Shown piece by piece: positions 16,087 to 26,034 of a stretch of 64,000 nucleotides of DNA. The first letter of the stretch is position 1. Each line of letters starts with the position of its first letter. The notes beneath the pieces were generated by a model, which saw nothing but the letters and a program-made list of their open reading frames with translations, was not told where the DNA came from and did not search any database. The DNA is from Desulfoferrobacter suflitae (lineage in GTDB: Bacteria; Desulfobacterota; Syntrophobacteria; Syntrophobacterales; Syntrophobacteraceae). Made by a program: the position numbers and the translations under genes. Where the stretch lies: positions 62,001 through 126,000 of the forward strand of contig NZ_JAIBKA010000005.1 of the NCBI RefSeq assembly GCF_022603395.1. The letters run 5' to 3'.

Positions 16087-17121
16087 TCACGGCTGCCAGG
16101 GCGGGGCATCGAGACCCACTGTCTCGGCTAAGCCAAACATCAGATTCATGTTGCAGACGGCCTGCCCCGAAGCACCCCGAGTCAAGTTGTCTATCGCTGA
16201 AATAACAATAACGCGGCGGGTTCTTTCATCCACACGCCAGCCCAAATCGCAGTAGTTGCTGCCACGCACCTGCAAAGTGGAAGGCACTTGCTTTCCGCAC
16301 AGGCGCACAAACGGCGCATCCCGATAGAATGAGCGAAACGCTTCCGTGACCTGAGATTCAGTGATCCCGTCTCTGAGGCCGGCATAAACCGAGCTCAAAA
16401 TGCCTCTGCTCATGGGCACCAGGTGCGGCGTGAACGTGATCGTGATCGGCACTCCCGCCACTGCGCTCAATTCCTGTTCAATTTCCGGTGTGTGGCGATG
16501 CTCCGTCACTTTATATGCTTTGAATCCTTCGTTCACCTCACAAAAGTGTGTGGCCAGGGACACACCCCGCCCGGCACCGCTGACCCCCGATTTGGAATCG
16601 GCGATGATACTTTGCGGGTGAATCAGCTGCGCCGACAGGAGCGGGGTCATGGCCAGAATAACACTGGTGGGGTAACACCCGGGGTTGCCCACAAGCCGGG
16701 CCGACTGGATTTTGCGTCGGTACAGCTCGGGCAGTCCGTACACCGCCTCCGCCAGCAGTTGAGGCGTCTTGTGCGGCTGGTACCAGCGTTCATAGACGCC
16801 GGCATCCCGGAAGCGATAATCGGCACTCAGATCCACCACCCTCAAACCGCGCTGCAAGAGGTCGGGAACGAGGTCCATTGCCGCCTGATGGGGCAATGCG
16901 GTAAAAACCACAGCAACCCGCGCCGCCAGCGTATCCGCGTCAGGTTCTTGAAACACGAGGTCGCAATGCCCCTTGAGCGAAGGGTAATATTCATCCACTC
17001 TCTGACCGGCCTGGCCGCGTGAGGTGACCGCCCGCAGCTCGGCTTCAGGGTGCTGATCCAGAATTCGGATCAATTCCATTCCGGTATAACCGGAAGCTCC
17101 GGCTATGGCTGTGGGTATCAT
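16087..17121 (-). CDS. argC: N-acetyl-gamma-glutamyl-phosphate reductase
   Basis: Third step of arginine biosynthesis: NADPH-dependent reduction of N-acetylglutamyl phosphate to the semialdehyde. The protein starts MIPTAIAGASGYTGMELIRIL (NADP-binding glycine motif), has the catalytic cysteine in VGNPGCYPTSVILAM, and HRHTPEIEQEL near residue 210. Length 344 is normal. The frame is open back to 17253, but the ATG at 17121 with GGAGG upstream fits the family. The gene lies 168 bases after rpsI, which puts an arginine gene behind a ribosomal protein operon. Confidence 0.95.
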   Translation of the reverse strand: MIPTAIAGASGYTGMELIRILDQHPEAELRAVTSRGQAGQRVDEYYPSLKGHCDLVFQEPDADTLAARVAVVFTALPHQAAMDLVPDLLQRGLRVVDLSADYRFRDAGVYERWYQPHKTPQLLAEAVYGLPELYRRKIQSARLVGNPGCYPTSVILAMTPLLSAQLIHPQSIIADSKSGVSGAGRGVSLATHFCEVNEGFKAYKVTEHRHTPEIEQELSAVAGVPITITFTPHLVPMSRGILSSVYAGLRDGITESQVTEAFRSFYRDAPFVRLCGKQVPSTLQVRGSNYCDLGWRVDERTRRVIVISAIDNLTRGASGQAVCNMNLMFGLAETVGLDAPPWQP

Positions 17122-17289
17122 GTTTTGCTGGCCTCCAGAAAAGGTTCGATCCGCTGCCTTGCATAAATGACGGGTCGGCAACCGAAGCGCTTGCCCCGTC
17201 AACGCACACAGGGGCATTGTGCCGTGCGGCGCAATGCCCCCCTGATCAATCAAAATGCTGCTTAGAAAAATTGGCAGTGGCAGGAATGG

Positions 17290-17682
17290 TTAACGCTTGG
17301 AATATTGGAAACGAGCACGAGCACCAGGCTGGCCGTATTTTTTTCTTTCTTTAACGCGCGAATCGCGAGTCAGGAAACCAGCACGCTTGAGCACGTCACG
17401 GAACTCTGGATTGAACTCCAACAAAGCCTTGGAAATGCCATGTCGGATGGCACCCGCCTGACCTGAACCGCCGCCGCCGGCCACATTGACCCGGACATTC
17501 AGTTTTCCGTAGGTACCGGTCAAAAGGAGGGGTTGGGAGATGATCATCTTGCTGGTTTCACGGTCCAAATATTCGTCTACCGGCCGTTTATTGATGGTCA
17601 CGGTACCGTCGCCCGGTTCCAGAATGACGCGAGCTATCGCCGTCTTTCGCTTGCCCGTCGCTGCAAAACGTTGGTCAGCCAT
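17290..17682 (-). CDS. rpsI: 30S ribosomal protein S9
   Basis: Full-length S9 (130 residues). It contains [13 protein letters not shown], the glycine-rich [26 protein letters not shown], and the C-terminal extension [10 protein letters not shown] whose last basic residues reach the P-site tRNA. It lies 19 bases after rplM, the usual gene order. Confidence 0.99.
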   Translation of the reverse strand: MADQRFAATGKRKTAIARVILEPGDGTVTINKRPVDEYLDRETSKMIISQPLLLTGTYGKLNVRVNVAGGGGSGQAGAIRHGISKALLEFNPEFRDVLKRAGFLTRDSRVKERKKYGQPGARARFQYSKR

Positions 17683-17701
17683 TGTTTCTCCTCATGGTCC
17701 T

Positions 17702-18130
17702 CTATAAAGCCAACTTGGTCGGCTGTTGAGCTTCGTGGGGATGATCGGAGCCTTGATAAACCTTGAGCTTCTTGATCAGCTTACGCCCCAGGCGGTTCTT
17801 CGGGAGCATCCCCCAAACAGCAAGTCGGATGATCTTCTCCGGATTTTCCTGGTTCAGCTTGCGCGCCGTCACCGCCTTCAAACCACCCATATAGCCCGAG
17901 TGCCGGTAATATACTTTTTGGTCCCACTTCCTTCCGGTCAACTTCACTTTTTCGGCATTGATAACCACCACAAAATCTCCGACATCGACGTGCGGAGTAA
18001 ACTGCGGCAGGTGTTTCCCTCTCAAACGCATGGCTACTTGGCTGGCCAGTCGCCCCAATACCTGATCTTCGGCATCCACCACAATCCACTTGCGCCGATC
18101 CGCTTCAAACTTCGCGCTTACTGTTTTCAT
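17702..18130 (-). CDS. rplM: 50S ribosomal protein L13
   Basis: Full-length L13 (142 residues) beginning [20 protein letters not shown], with [29 protein letters not shown] and the C-terminal [16 protein letters not shown]. The frame is open to 18205, but the ATG at 18130 is preceded by GGAGAG at eight bases and matches the family start. A clear promoter is 47 bases upstream. First gene of rplM-rpsI. Confidence 0.99.
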   Translation of the reverse strand: MKTVSAKFEADRRKWIVVDAEDQVLGRLASQVAMRLRGKHLPQFTPHVDVGDFVVVINAEKVKLTGRKWDQKVYYRHSGYMGGLKAVTARKLNQENPEKIIRLAVWGMLPKNRLGRKLIKKLKVYQGSDHPHEAQQPTKLAL

Positions 18131-18176
18131 CGAAAGCTCTCCAAACATTAGAAAAATATCAAATCGGAAGCGTAGT

Positions 18177-18205
18177 TGTATAAAATATCCCATCGGGCAT
18201 GTCAA
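18177..18205 (-). promoter_or_regulatory. Sigma-70-type promoter for rplM-rpsI
   Basis: On the minus strand TTGACA (18205-18200) is followed after exactly 17 bases by TATACA (18182-18177). The first box is a perfect consensus -35, the second matches four or five of six positions of TATAAT. Transcription would begin near 18170, about 40 bases before the rplM start codon. Confidence 0.8.
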
Positions 18206-18352
18206 GGCTTGTTTGCCGGAATGTTTTCCATCACTCCACTTTTCCTGGCAACAAACAGCCCGCTGCCTTTGGGACCGTACACCAGCGCATGGAGAGTGGC
18301 ACGACCCAAAAACATGAAAGGGCCTCTTTCTCCGCCGTTCGCTCTATTGCAT

Positions 18353-19315
18353 TTATTCCCTGGCGTTACCGGAGCGCAGCAGATCGTCAAAATAGTCAAT
18401 GGTCTTGCGCAATCCTGTATCTAAGGGCACTTTCGGTTCCCAGCCAAGTTTTTCCCCGGCCAGTTCAATGTTCGGCTGCCGCTGTACCGGGTCATCCGAA
18501 GGCAGAGGTCTAAACACCAATTCTGAGCGAGACCCTGTTATCTGCAGGATTTTCTCGGCAAGTTCCATAATGGTAAATTCTGCCGGATTGCCTATGTTCA
18601 CCGGTCCCGTGAAGTCGTCTGCAGTTCCCATGAGCCGGTAGAGGCCGTCGACGAGATCGTCCACATAGCAGAAAGAACGGGTCTGTTTGCCGTCTCCGTA
18701 AATGGTGATGGGGTCTCCCTTGAGCGCCTGCATGATAAAGTTGGAGACCACGCGCCCGTCATTGGGATGCATGCGCGGGCCGTAGGTATTGAAAATGCGC
18801 GCCACCTTTATCTTCAGACCATGCTGTCGATGGTAGTCAAAAAACAGGGTTTCCGCGCAACGCTTGCCTTCATCATAGCAGGAGCGGCGGCCGATGGGAT
18901 TGACGTGGCCCCAGTAATTTTCCGTCTGAGGGTGAACTTTCGGGTCACCATAGACCTCGGAAGTGGATGCTTGCAGGATCTTTGCCTTGAGCCTCTTGGC
19001 CAAGCCGAGCATGTTTATGGAACCATGCACATTGACTTTGGTGGTCTGAACCGGATCATTCTGATAATGCACCGGAGATGCCGGACAGGCCAAATTATAG
19101 ACCTCATCCACTTCCACGTAGAGAGGATAGGTAATGTCATGCCGATACATTTCAAAATAGGGGTTGCCAAATAGATGCACGATGTTGCGCTTGCTTCCGG
19201 TGTAGAAGTTGTCGATACACAACACGTCGAAGTTTTCCTGGAGGAGTCGGTCACACAGGTGAGAGCCGAGAAATCCGGCGCCGCCTGTTACCACGGTGCG
19301 CTTTCTGAGATGCAT
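18353..19315 (-). CDS. UDP-glucuronate decarboxylase (UDP-xylose synthase)
   Basis: Extended short-chain dehydrogenase that turns UDP-glucuronate into UDP-xylose through NAD-linked oxidation and decarboxylation. It has the Rossmann motif GGAGFLGSH (residues 11-19), the active-site TSEVYGDP (Thr118, Ser119) and [11 protein letters not shown] with Tyr147 and Lys151. The segment [18 protein letters not shown] is typical of the UXS group. Length 320. The frame is open to 19420, but the ATG at 19315, after GGAAAGGA, fits the family. It is the last gene of the glycan operon and would supply xylosyl residues to the two glycosyltransferase-like proteins upstream. Confidence 0.92.
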   Translation of the reverse strand: MHLRKRTVVTGGAGFLGSHLCDRLLQENFDVLCIDNFYTGSKRNIVHLFGNPYFEMYRHDITYPLYVEVDEVYNLACPASPVHYQNDPVQTTKVNVHGSINMLGLAKRLKAKILQASTSEVYGDPKVHPQTENYWGHVNPIGRRSCYDEGKRCAETLFFDYHRQHGLKIKVARIFNTYGPRMHPNDGRVVSNFIMQALKGDPITIYGDGKQTRSFCYVDDLVDGLYRLMGTADDFTGPVNIGNPAEFTIMELAEKILQITGSRSELVFRPLPSDDPVQRQPNIELAGEKLGWEPKVPLDTGLRKTIDYFDDLLRSGNARE

Positions 19316-19590
19316 GAGAGTTCCTTTCCATTGTGAGTCTCCCGCGGCAATCTGGCTCGTTGCAGCGAACCGGACACTGCGGCGAGAGTCTCCTATTGTG
19401 TGAACAAACAGTCCATTCAATTCAATCCACCTGAAAACGACGGTAACCGAAGTACAACTTCAGCGAATAACGTGTCCGTTTCCCCTGGAGGTCATCTCCC
19501 CATGCTTCCGGCAGGCATCCATTATGACCGTCTGGACGGCCGCCTGCGCGGGCACCCTGCGGGCCGGACACTCATTGGGGTAGCGCTGCG

Positions 19591-20787
19591 CTAACGATCG
19601 AGTGCACGTTCGATCAATTTTGCCAAGACCTTATTTGCATCGAAGTATTCGCGTGCCATGGCAAGGGCCGCCGTTGCGTGCTTTTCCGGCTCATTGCGCA
19701 ATCGCTCGATGGCATCCCTTGCCTGCTCCATATCATTGAAAGTGAGAATGCCGTCTCCGGCCGGGATAACCCTGCCAAAACCGGTATCCTGTACGATGAC
19801 CGGCACACCCAGAGAAAGGTAGCAGGCGCTGCGGCAGGAAAACCAGCCACTGCGGCTGGCGGCATAAGCATTTTTCGCAACGCTCCATTCCCCGAATGAA
19901 TGTGCCAGGTAATGGCGGTAAACCCAGGGGTCGAAGGAAACCTGATAAGCATCAATGGTCGCCCAGCCGTTTTGGTGCAGGCGGCTCAACGGAGCCTTAC
20001 CGCTTATGGCAAGCTCGATGGGCAGCGTGCTGACTGCGGGAAGCTCCATATAACGCTCGAATTCAGTGCTCTTGCCGTAATACTGGACGTCTCCGACTCG
20101 AGGTCCCTTTTCACTGGGTTCCCACGAGGCAACCGTGGTCAGCACCGGGCGCCGCCCGCTCACCGGCACTATAAAGTCTTTGAAGCAATCGAGCACCACC
20201 GGCTGACGCGTGGGAATCCAGTTGAACAGACCCGTTGGGATGAGGCAGTCAGCATTGCCGATGTTTTCCGCAAAGGTAAAGAAAACGTCGTGCTGTAAGA
20301 GCTTTTCCACACGACTGCGGGCCTCTTTGGAAATTTGCCCGGTCAGATAATCCGGTACCGACGACTGGGTATACATGGGGTCGCTGTCGATGAATGCTAC
20401 CCTGGCGGCGGCGAAATATTCCTCGCGCATCCAACAGGAGGCCGAGATATGTAGAAACAAATCCGCTTCCCGGCAGAATGCTTTGACCGAATCCCAATCG
20501 CGACCGTAGGTTTTTCCGGTTGCATCGCGATAGAACCAACGATCGCGCAGCTCGCGCTCCATCCGCTCGATATTCTTGGCCAGCAGGGCAGCGTTGCGGG
20601 TGCCGTCCTCGACAAAGGTGTAGGTCGTCGGATTATAGCACCACTTGCCGGTATCTTCGATGTAGAGCACCTGGTGGCCCAACCGGTGCAATCCCAGAAC
20701 ATACTGGAGATAATCCCAGAAGACGCCGCCAAATGGGTAGGTTGCAGCAAGGCCTGTCACTGCGATGCGTAGCTTCTTGACTGTCAT
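19591..20787 (-). CDS. Glycosyltransferase-like (GT-B fold) protein, paralogue B
   Basis: About 398 residues, starting MTVKKLRIAVTGLAATYPFGGVFWDYLQYVLGLHRLGH, the opening of a GT-B N-domain. The C-terminal domain has SVAKNAYAASRSGWFSCRSACYLSLGVPVIVQDTGFGRVIPAG and EQARDAIERL, like the donor-binding half of family 4 or CgeB-type transferases. It is a clear paralogue of the upstream gene (20795-21979): shared features include HRLGHQV/HSLGHQV, TFAENIG/SLAENIG and SFDPWVYRHY/SGDPWVYRRY. The sugar donor may be UDP-xylose made by the next gene. The ATG at 20787 lies just after the stop of the preceding gene. Confidence 0.7.
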   Translation of the reverse strand: MTVKKLRIAVTGLAATYPFGGVFWDYLQYVLGLHRLGHQVLYIEDTGKWCYNPTTYTFVEDGTRNAALLAKNIERMERELRDRWFYRDATGKTYGRDWDSVKAFCREADLFLHISASCWMREEYFAAARVAFIDSDPMYTQSSVPDYLTGQISKEARSRVEKLLQHDVFFTFAENIGNADCLIPTGLFNWIPTRQPVVLDCFKDFIVPVSGRRPVLTTVASWEPSEKGPRVGDVQYYGKSTEFERYMELPAVSTLPIELAISGKAPLSRLHQNGWATIDAYQVSFDPWVYRHYLAHSFGEWSVAKNAYAASRSGWFSCRSACYLSLGVPVIVQDTGFGRVIPAGDGILTFNDMEQARDAIERLRNEPEKHATAALAMAREYFDANKVLAKLIERALDR

Positions 20788-20794
20788 CAACGGC

Positions 20795-21979
20795 TCACTC
20801 GATACCCTGCATGGCCTTTTCAATTAAACCGGGCAGGATTTTACGCGCGTCAAAATATTCTTGGGCCAGAGCCCGGGCAGCGCGGCAATGACGAGCATAG
20901 TGGGCCTGTACCTCGGCGAGCGCCGCAAGCGCTTCATCCAGGCTGGTAAAGGCGAGCAACCCGGCTCCAACCGGAAGCACATCGCTGAAACCGGCCTCCT
21001 GCGTAACAACCGGACGACCGCTGGCCAGGTAGGCGGCAGTGCGTTCACTGAACCAGCCGCTTCGAGTCGTGACATAGCCCTGCTTGGCCACGCTGAATTC
21101 CCCTTTGGATCCCTGGATGTAGCGCCGATACACCCATGGGTCGCCGCTCATCTCACGGGAGCTCTTGATCAGCCACCCCCTCTCGGTCAACATGCGGCGG
21201 GGCGAATTGGCACCGGCAATGACCAGCTCAAACGTTTCACCACTGTGTTCCGGAATGTTCAAGTAGGGCGTGAGGGATTCCGATTTCATCCCATAGCTGA
21301 CACCCCCATAACTCTCCGCAGGGTAGCTTTTCCATTGCATGACCGTCGTCCAGCTTCCCTTGCCGGCAGAGGGAGTTACCGGCCACGCATCCAGAAAAAT
21401 CGGATGCCGGGTCGGCTGCCATGGCAGGCCGTCATCGGGTATGGTAGATCGGCTGGAGCCTATGTTTTCCGCCAGCGAAAAAAAGGCCGTGTGCTGCCTG
21501 GCATAAGTCATCGAGGCGGCATACTTCAAATGACGAATTTGTGTGAAAACAGGATCCACATCGATCAGTGCGCGAACGGGAATTTGTGCAAGCCATGGTC
21601 GCAGCGGATTGACTCCGGCACGATTCAACAGCAGATCGGCTTGAGCGCAAATATGGTCAATTCGTTCGGCACATGGGCCGAACCATTGCGATGTATGTTC
21701 GTCGTAATAGGCCCAACGATCCCCCAATCCCACCCTCTCGAGAACGGCTCCCGCATATTTCAAGCCGTAGCTCGGGTCGATATCCATGACGTTTCGTTCA
21801 GGATCGTAGCAGGAAGCGTAACTGTCACTGTCCTCCAGGAAATACACCTGGTGCCCGAGACTATGCAGCCCCATCAGATAATGTAGATTGGCCCAGGTCA
21901 TGCCGCCCAACGGGCCTCTGACCATGTAACCCAGCATGATGATGCGCAAGCGATCTGATTTCCTACCGGTATTTTTCAA
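20795..21979 (-). CDS. Glycosyltransferase-like (GT-B fold) protein, paralogue A
   Basis: A protein of about 394 residues related over its whole length to the next gene. N-terminal domain: RLRIIMLGYMVRGPLGGMTWANLHYLMGLHSLGHQVYFLED. C-terminal domain: FSVAKQGYVTTRSGWFSERTAAYLASGRPVVTQEAGFSDVLPVGAGLLAF, then a helix with EALAALAEV, as in family 4-like transferases. No DXD motif, which suits a GT-B enzyme. TTG at 21979 lies 11 bases after AGGAGG; another TTG at 22000 is possible but has no ribosome site. Expected to act in the cytoplasm on a lipid-linked or protein acceptor; the product is unknown. Confidence 0.7.
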   Translation of the reverse strand: MKNTGRKSDRLRIIMLGYMVRGPLGGMTWANLHYLMGLHSLGHQVYFLEDSDSYASCYDPERNVMDIDPSYGLKYAGAVLERVGLGDRWAYYDEHTSQWFGPCAERIDHICAQADLLLNRAGVNPLRPWLAQIPVRALIDVDPVFTQIRHLKYAASMTYARQHTAFFSLAENIGSSRSTIPDDGLPWQPTRHPIFLDAWPVTPSAGKGSWTTVMQWKSYPAESYGGVSYGMKSESLTPYLNIPEHSGETFELVIAGANSPRRMLTERGWLIKSSREMSGDPWVYRRYIQGSKGEFSVAKQGYVTTRSGWFSERTAAYLASGRPVVTQEAGFSDVLPVGAGLLAFTSLDEALAALAEVQAHYARHCRAARALAQEYFDARKILPGLIEKAMQGIE

Positions 21980-22070
21980 CTTAAACAGTGCCTCCTGCAA
22001 TCCAACCTGCCATGGTTTTCCGTGTCGCCGTGTATTTCATACAGAGCCATAAGCGCGCAATGCTTAGCCT

Positions 22071-24089
22071 TCAGGGGAGAGGAGGCTTCCCGCCGGAAAC
22101 CAGATAGCGACCGTTACCGCTCCCGGAAATGCGTTGATCGCCGCCCTGCAAGACGACCGTGCGCATGGCACCGGGCAGGTCTTCCTGCTTGAGGGTACCG
22201 GCGGCAGACCACGTCATGGTGAGCTCCCGGTAATAGTTCACCAGAAAAATGTTCATTGCCAGCTGATCGCCTGCCTGAAAGCGTGCAAACCCAAACCACT
22301 CGGCCGGGAAAAAAGCCTCGAAAGCAATATGCGGCAAAGGTTTACTGAGCTTTTGCAGGTGCCCTTGCGGCGGCAACTTTTGCAGTGCGTCTCCATGGGC
22401 ATAGCGATAGAGCCGCGGCTGAATTTCCAAACGGTCGGGGAAACGCTTGCTGCGTTCGGGCAATAAATGAATGGCGTAATGCCGCAATGTGCTCTCCTTG
22501 TCCCCGACGAGAATATGCAACTGGAAGGTTTCGCTGAGAGGAAACGCTCCCTGGTAATCCAGCAGCCCCCAATCCACATAGTTGCTGGCGAGGCTGGCAA
22601 GATAGAGCCCCTCGGGAGCCCAGGTCAGATGCACGTCGGCGAAAGGCACATAAGGTTCTCGGGCACGAAATCCTTCCAGCCGCGTGGCTGCCTTGTCCCA
22701 ATCCATCAGCGAGTTATCGGTCACACTGATCTTCCCGGATTTCTCTTCGATCGGGATCACTTCACTTGACCCATCGGAAACCGGCACCACACTGAAACCT
22801 TGTGAACAGCGGTGCACATCATCAAGCTCCGGATTCACCCGGCTGAAAACGGAGGTGACCTTTGCGTAGGGCTCATTGAAGTGATCGATCAAACCCATAT
22901 TATAGTTTTCACCGTCTTCCCTTCCCCCCCTGGGTTCATCTGCATACTGAAACCAGTGAGCCCCCACCACGTTGGGGAATGCGGCAAAATTGCGGATGGC
23001 ATTAGCCGTCCCGTCGGCTCGTTCGGTTTGAGTTGTTACGTTCATGAGGTGACCTGGATTCAGGTTGCCGCTTCTATTTTCATCGGCGGCAAAAAAAAAT
23101 TCGGTCACCAGCACCGGTTTGTCCGCCAGTTGACGCAAGCCGTTGAAGTAGTAGGGAGCAACCCATCCGTCCGCAACATCGACATTGTAGTTGGTGGATA
23201 TGACGTCGACCTGATCGACCATGGCCAAGACCGCGTCCTGATGGTAATAGAGCGGCAAACGATCCCCCAGAACCAGGGCTCCCGGGTGCGCCTTGCGTAT
23301 CGCCTTGTTGACCAGCTCATAGTAACGACGGGCACACAGATAGGTGAATCGATCGATCAGATGAATGCCCTCGCCGCCCGGTCGCAATTTCAGCCTTGTG
23401 CCGGCCTGCTTCAGATCTTCAAAATTGCTCACTGAATCCTGCACAACCCAGTCCTTGAGGAAGCACTCCCAACTGCCCGCATAGTGATCGCAGATCAACT
23501 GCCAAAGTACCCGCTTGGTATAGTTATCCCAACCCTGTTCCAGATACCAGCGGAACAGCGGTGCATTCCACCAGCCCACTTCATTGTCCGTGAAATAGCC
23601 AACCAGGTGCGGGTCGTTGCGATAGGGAGCCGTCAGTGTCAAGGCACTCTCCAGGGTCTTGCGCTCGCTTGCCGGGTCGAAGGGATCGAACCAGTGCAGT
23701 TTGGCATGCCGTCCCAGATCCAGTTCAACCATTAGGGGCAACTTCAGATCGGACGAGGTATCGGACCACGCTCCGCGCGTATTGAAACCCCATTGAATGA
23801 GCCTTTCGAGCCCGTTTTGGCGCCACTGATCGATGCGTGCAAAATGATTTTTCCAGTGGAAGGCCTCTTTGCGCCGGCTCTTTTCATTCTCCATTCCCCC
23901 ATAGAACGTATTGATTCCTTTAGAATAAAACCGATTCCCCGCGGGGGTTTGAAACCAGTAAACTCCATTCTTTTTGACCAGCGACCATTGTCGTGACGCT
24001 AAGGAAGCGACTTGAGCTCCCCAACCGCCGTCTGGCAGCAAGCTGTGCAACAGCAAAGCAATGCTCAGACAGATTAAATTCCGCTTCAC
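22071..24089 (-). CDS. Secreted glycoside hydrolase (GH42/GH50-like catalytic domain)
   Basis: Exported protein of about 670 residues. A signal peptide (MKRNLICLSIALLLHSLLPDGG) is followed by QWSLVKKNGVYWFQTPAGNRFYSKGIN, a phrase common in agarase/beta-galactosidase-like enzymes, then a TIM barrel. The likely acid/base is Glu170 in GYFTDNEVGWW, and the nucleophile Glu330 in KPVLVTEFFFAA; a Trp-Phe-Gln substrate-site motif (HWFQYADEP) follows. The C-terminal 200 residues look like a beta-sandwich. The GTG at 24089 follows GGGAGAG; ATG at 24101 and 24119 (overlapping the ABC gene stop) are alternatives. It may trim the glycan exported by the neighbouring ABC proteins. The exact GH family is uncertain. 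Confidence 0.75.
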   Translation of the reverse strand: MKRNLICLSIALLLHSLLPDGGWGAQVASLASRQWSLVKKNGVYWFQTPAGNRFYSKGINTFYGGMENEKSRRKEAFHWKNHFARIDQWRQNGLERLIQWGFNTRGAWSDTSSDLKLPLMVELDLGRHAKLHWFDPFDPASERKTLESALTLTAPYRNDPHLVGYFTDNEVGWWNAPLFRWYLEQGWDNYTKRVLWQLICDHYAGSWECFLKDWVVQDSVSNFEDLKQAGTRLKLRPGGEGIHLIDRFTYLCARRYYELVNKAIRKAHPGALVLGDRLPLYYHQDAVLAMVDQVDVISTNYNVDVADGWVAPYYFNGLRQLADKPVLVTEFFFAADENRSGNLNPGHLMNVTTQTERADGTANAIRNFAAFPNVVGAHWFQYADEPRGGREDGENYNMGLIDHFNEPYAKVTSVFSRVNPELDDVHRCSQGFSVVPVSDGSSEVIPIEEKSGKISVTDNSLMDWDKAATRLEGFRAREPYVPFADVHLTWAPEGLYLASLASNYVDWGLLDYQGAFPLSETFQLHILVGDKESTLRHYAIHLLPERSKRFPDRLEIQPRLYRYAHGDALQKLPPQGHLQKLSKPLPHIAFEAFFPAEWFGFARFQAGDQLAMNIFLVNYYRELTMTWSAAGTLKQEDLPGAMRTVVLQGGDQRISGSGNGRYLVSGGKPPLP

Positions 24090-24111
24090 ATTCTCTCCCA
24101 TCAAGTTTCTC

Positions 24112-26034
24112 TTAAGCATTTGCAGTCAGGCCCGCTCCTGGTAACCCACCTGCCTGTATGGTGTATAAGCGACAATAAGCGCCGCGCGCAGCCAGCAGCT
24201 CTTCATGGGTGCCGCTCTCCACGATGCGCCCACGGTCCATCACCAAGATCCGGTCGGCTCCGCGAATGGTCGACAGCCGATGCGCGATGATAAACGTCGT
24301 GCGCCCCTCCATCAACCGCTCCAGCGCCTCCAAAAGCAGCGCCTCCGTCCCCGCATCCAAAGACGACGTCGGTTCGTCCAAGAGCACTACCGGCGCATCC
24401 TTTAACAGGGCCCGCGCTATCGACAACCGCTGCCTCTCTCCCCCCGATAGACTCGCCCCCCGCTCCCCCAAAACCGTCTCGTAGCCCTGCGGCAAACGCC
24501 CAATGAATTCTTCCGCATTGGCTGCCCGTGCCGCCGCCACCATCTCCTCCCGGCTCGCCCCGGGACGTCCATAGGCAATGTTTTCCGCTATGCTCAGCGG
24601 CAATAGAAACGGCTCCTGCAACACCAACGACACCTGGCTGCGCAGGCTCGAAAGCGTGACCTCGCGAATGTCCAACCCGTTGAATAAAATCCTCCCCTCC
24701 CACGGATCAAAAAAGCGTGGAATCAGGGAAACCAGAGTGCTTTTCCCCGCCCCTGTCGCACCCACCAGAGCCACCGTCTCACCCGGCCGCACAGCCAGCG
24801 TGATCTCCTGCAAAATGGGACGCCCCGCTTCATACCCAAACGTCACCCCGTCGAACGCTACCGCCACTCCCCGCCCGGGCCACACCACCGCACGCGCACC
24901 CGGCAAATCCCACACACCCTCCTGTGTCTCCAGAATCTCTAAAACCCGGCGCGCCCGCGCCGACGCCGAGGCGAAACCGGACGATACATAGGCCAGTGTC
25001 TCCAAAGGCGTATAAAGCGACGCAAGGTACGACAAAAAGACAAGCAGGGTGCCGACCGTCAGAGATCCCTGCAGAGCATGGAAACCGCCCACTGCCATAA
25101 TGACAGCCGTGCCGACCGCCGTCACACCCGAGGTGCTCACCTTGAACTGCAGCTGTGCCCCGACTGTCAGCAACGCCGCCTTGATCGTACATTGGGACAG
25201 TTCCCGGTAGCGCCTGTCCTGGTATTCTTCCTGCCCAAACGCCTGAACGACGGGCAACGCGGTAAGCGTCTGCTCGGCAAGCGCCATCATCTGTCCTTCG
25301 AGCTGCTGCTGCTTGTAGGTGCGATCACCCATGGGTTTGGAAAAAACCTTTATGAACACCCCCAACGGCAGGGCAACAAACAGAGCGAGCAGGGAGAGGG
25401 AGATGTCGAGCTGCCACATGACCACAAACATTCCGACGAGACTCACGCTGGAGCTTAAAACCGGCAACAGCACCCACAGGATGAGCTCTTTGACGCAACT
25501 GCTGTCGGTCACCACCCGTCTCACCAAATCTCCCCTGGACCTTTTCCCGTGATACTGCAATGAGAGGGCCTGAAGGTGTTCAAACAGTTTTGCGCCAAGA
25601 TCATACACCATGCGGCTGCCTACACCCGCCTCCAGGTAGGACCGGAGCATGCGCACCGATTGACCTGCCAGAAAGATCAGCACAGTTCCTGCCGTCAACC
25701 AGGCAAGCAGCGCGAGGCGCGATTCATCGCCGGCCAACTGGATGAGCCACGAAATGGAAGATGGCAGTGGTCTGTTTTGCAGCACCTGGTCGACGATCAG
25801 TTTCATGGGCCACGGTTTCAGCAGGTCGAAACCGATGCCGCACAGCATGAGCACAACGACTATCGACATGCTCTTGATGTGCGGCCTTGCAAAGCGCATT
25901 AAGGCAAGCCACCACGGCATCAACCATTTACTGCCTGCCTCCGCTTCAGCCGCCCTTAATGGACCATTCTGCCCGGGCCGCCCCGCGGCCTGCTCCGTCA
26001 AATGCGCACAGAATTTTCTCAATATTCTTATCAC
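24112..26034 (-). CDS. ABC exporter half-transporter (MsbA-like), gene 2 of pair
   Basis: 640 residues: a cytoplasmic N-terminal extension of about 45 residues, six membrane helices (about 50-330) and an ATPase domain with GATGAGKST (Walker A), LSGGERQR (signature) and VVLLDEPTSSLD (Walker B). The ATPase domain is identical, apart from the last residues, to that of the preceding gene, and is encoded by the repeat 24174-24949. Its start overlaps the upstream ABC gene by four bases (ATGA). Two half-transporters in tandem suggest a heterodimer that exports a lipid-linked or free glycan, given the glycosyltransferases and hydrolase in the same operon. Confidence 0.9.
   Translation of the reverse strand: MIRILRKFCAHLTEQAAGRPGQNGPLRAAEAEAGSKWLMPWWLALMRFARPHIKSMSIVVVLMLCGIGFDLLKPWPMKLIVDQVLQNRPLPSSISWLIQLAGDESRLALLAWLTAGTVLIFLAGQSVRMLRSYLEAGVGSRMVYDLGAKLFEHLQALSLQYHGKRSRGDLVRRVVTDSSCVKELILWVLLPVLSSSVSLVGMFVVMWQLDISLSLLALFVALPLGVFIKVFSKPMGDRTYKQQQLEGQMMALAEQTLTALPVVQAFGQEEYQDRRYRELSQCTIKAALLTVGAQLQFKVSTSGVTAVGTAVIMAVGGFHALQGSLTVGTLLVFLSYLASLYTPLETLAYVSSGFASASARARRVLEILETQEGVWDLPGARAVVWPGRGVAVAFDGVTFGYEAGRPILQEITLAVRPGETVALVGATGAGKSTLVSLIPRFFDPWEGRILFNGLDIREVTLSSLRSQVSLVLQEPFLLPLSIAENIAYGRPGASREEMVAAARAANAEEFIGRLPQGYETVLGERGASLSGGERQRLSIARALLKDAPVVLLDEPTSSLDAGTEALLLEALERLMEGRTTFIIAHRLSTIRGADRILVMDRGRIVESGTHEELLAARGAYCRLYTIQAGGLPGAGLTANA
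24174..24949. repeat. Long direct repeat, copy 1 (ATPase domain of ABC gene 2)
   Basis: 776 bases that match 26084-26859 at a constant offset of 1,910 bases. Reading every line I find one difference (24190 a versus 26100 g). The match ends at the linker before the ATPase domain (residue phrase LEILETQEG) and shortly before the C-terminus. Beyond it the two genes differ widely. Confidence 0.97.

Noticed and set aside
24203-24703. 166-codon frame repeated at 26113-26613 (minus strand, Gly-rich)
   Set aside because: A shifted frame inside the duplicated ATPase segments; its repetition only reflects the DNA repeat.
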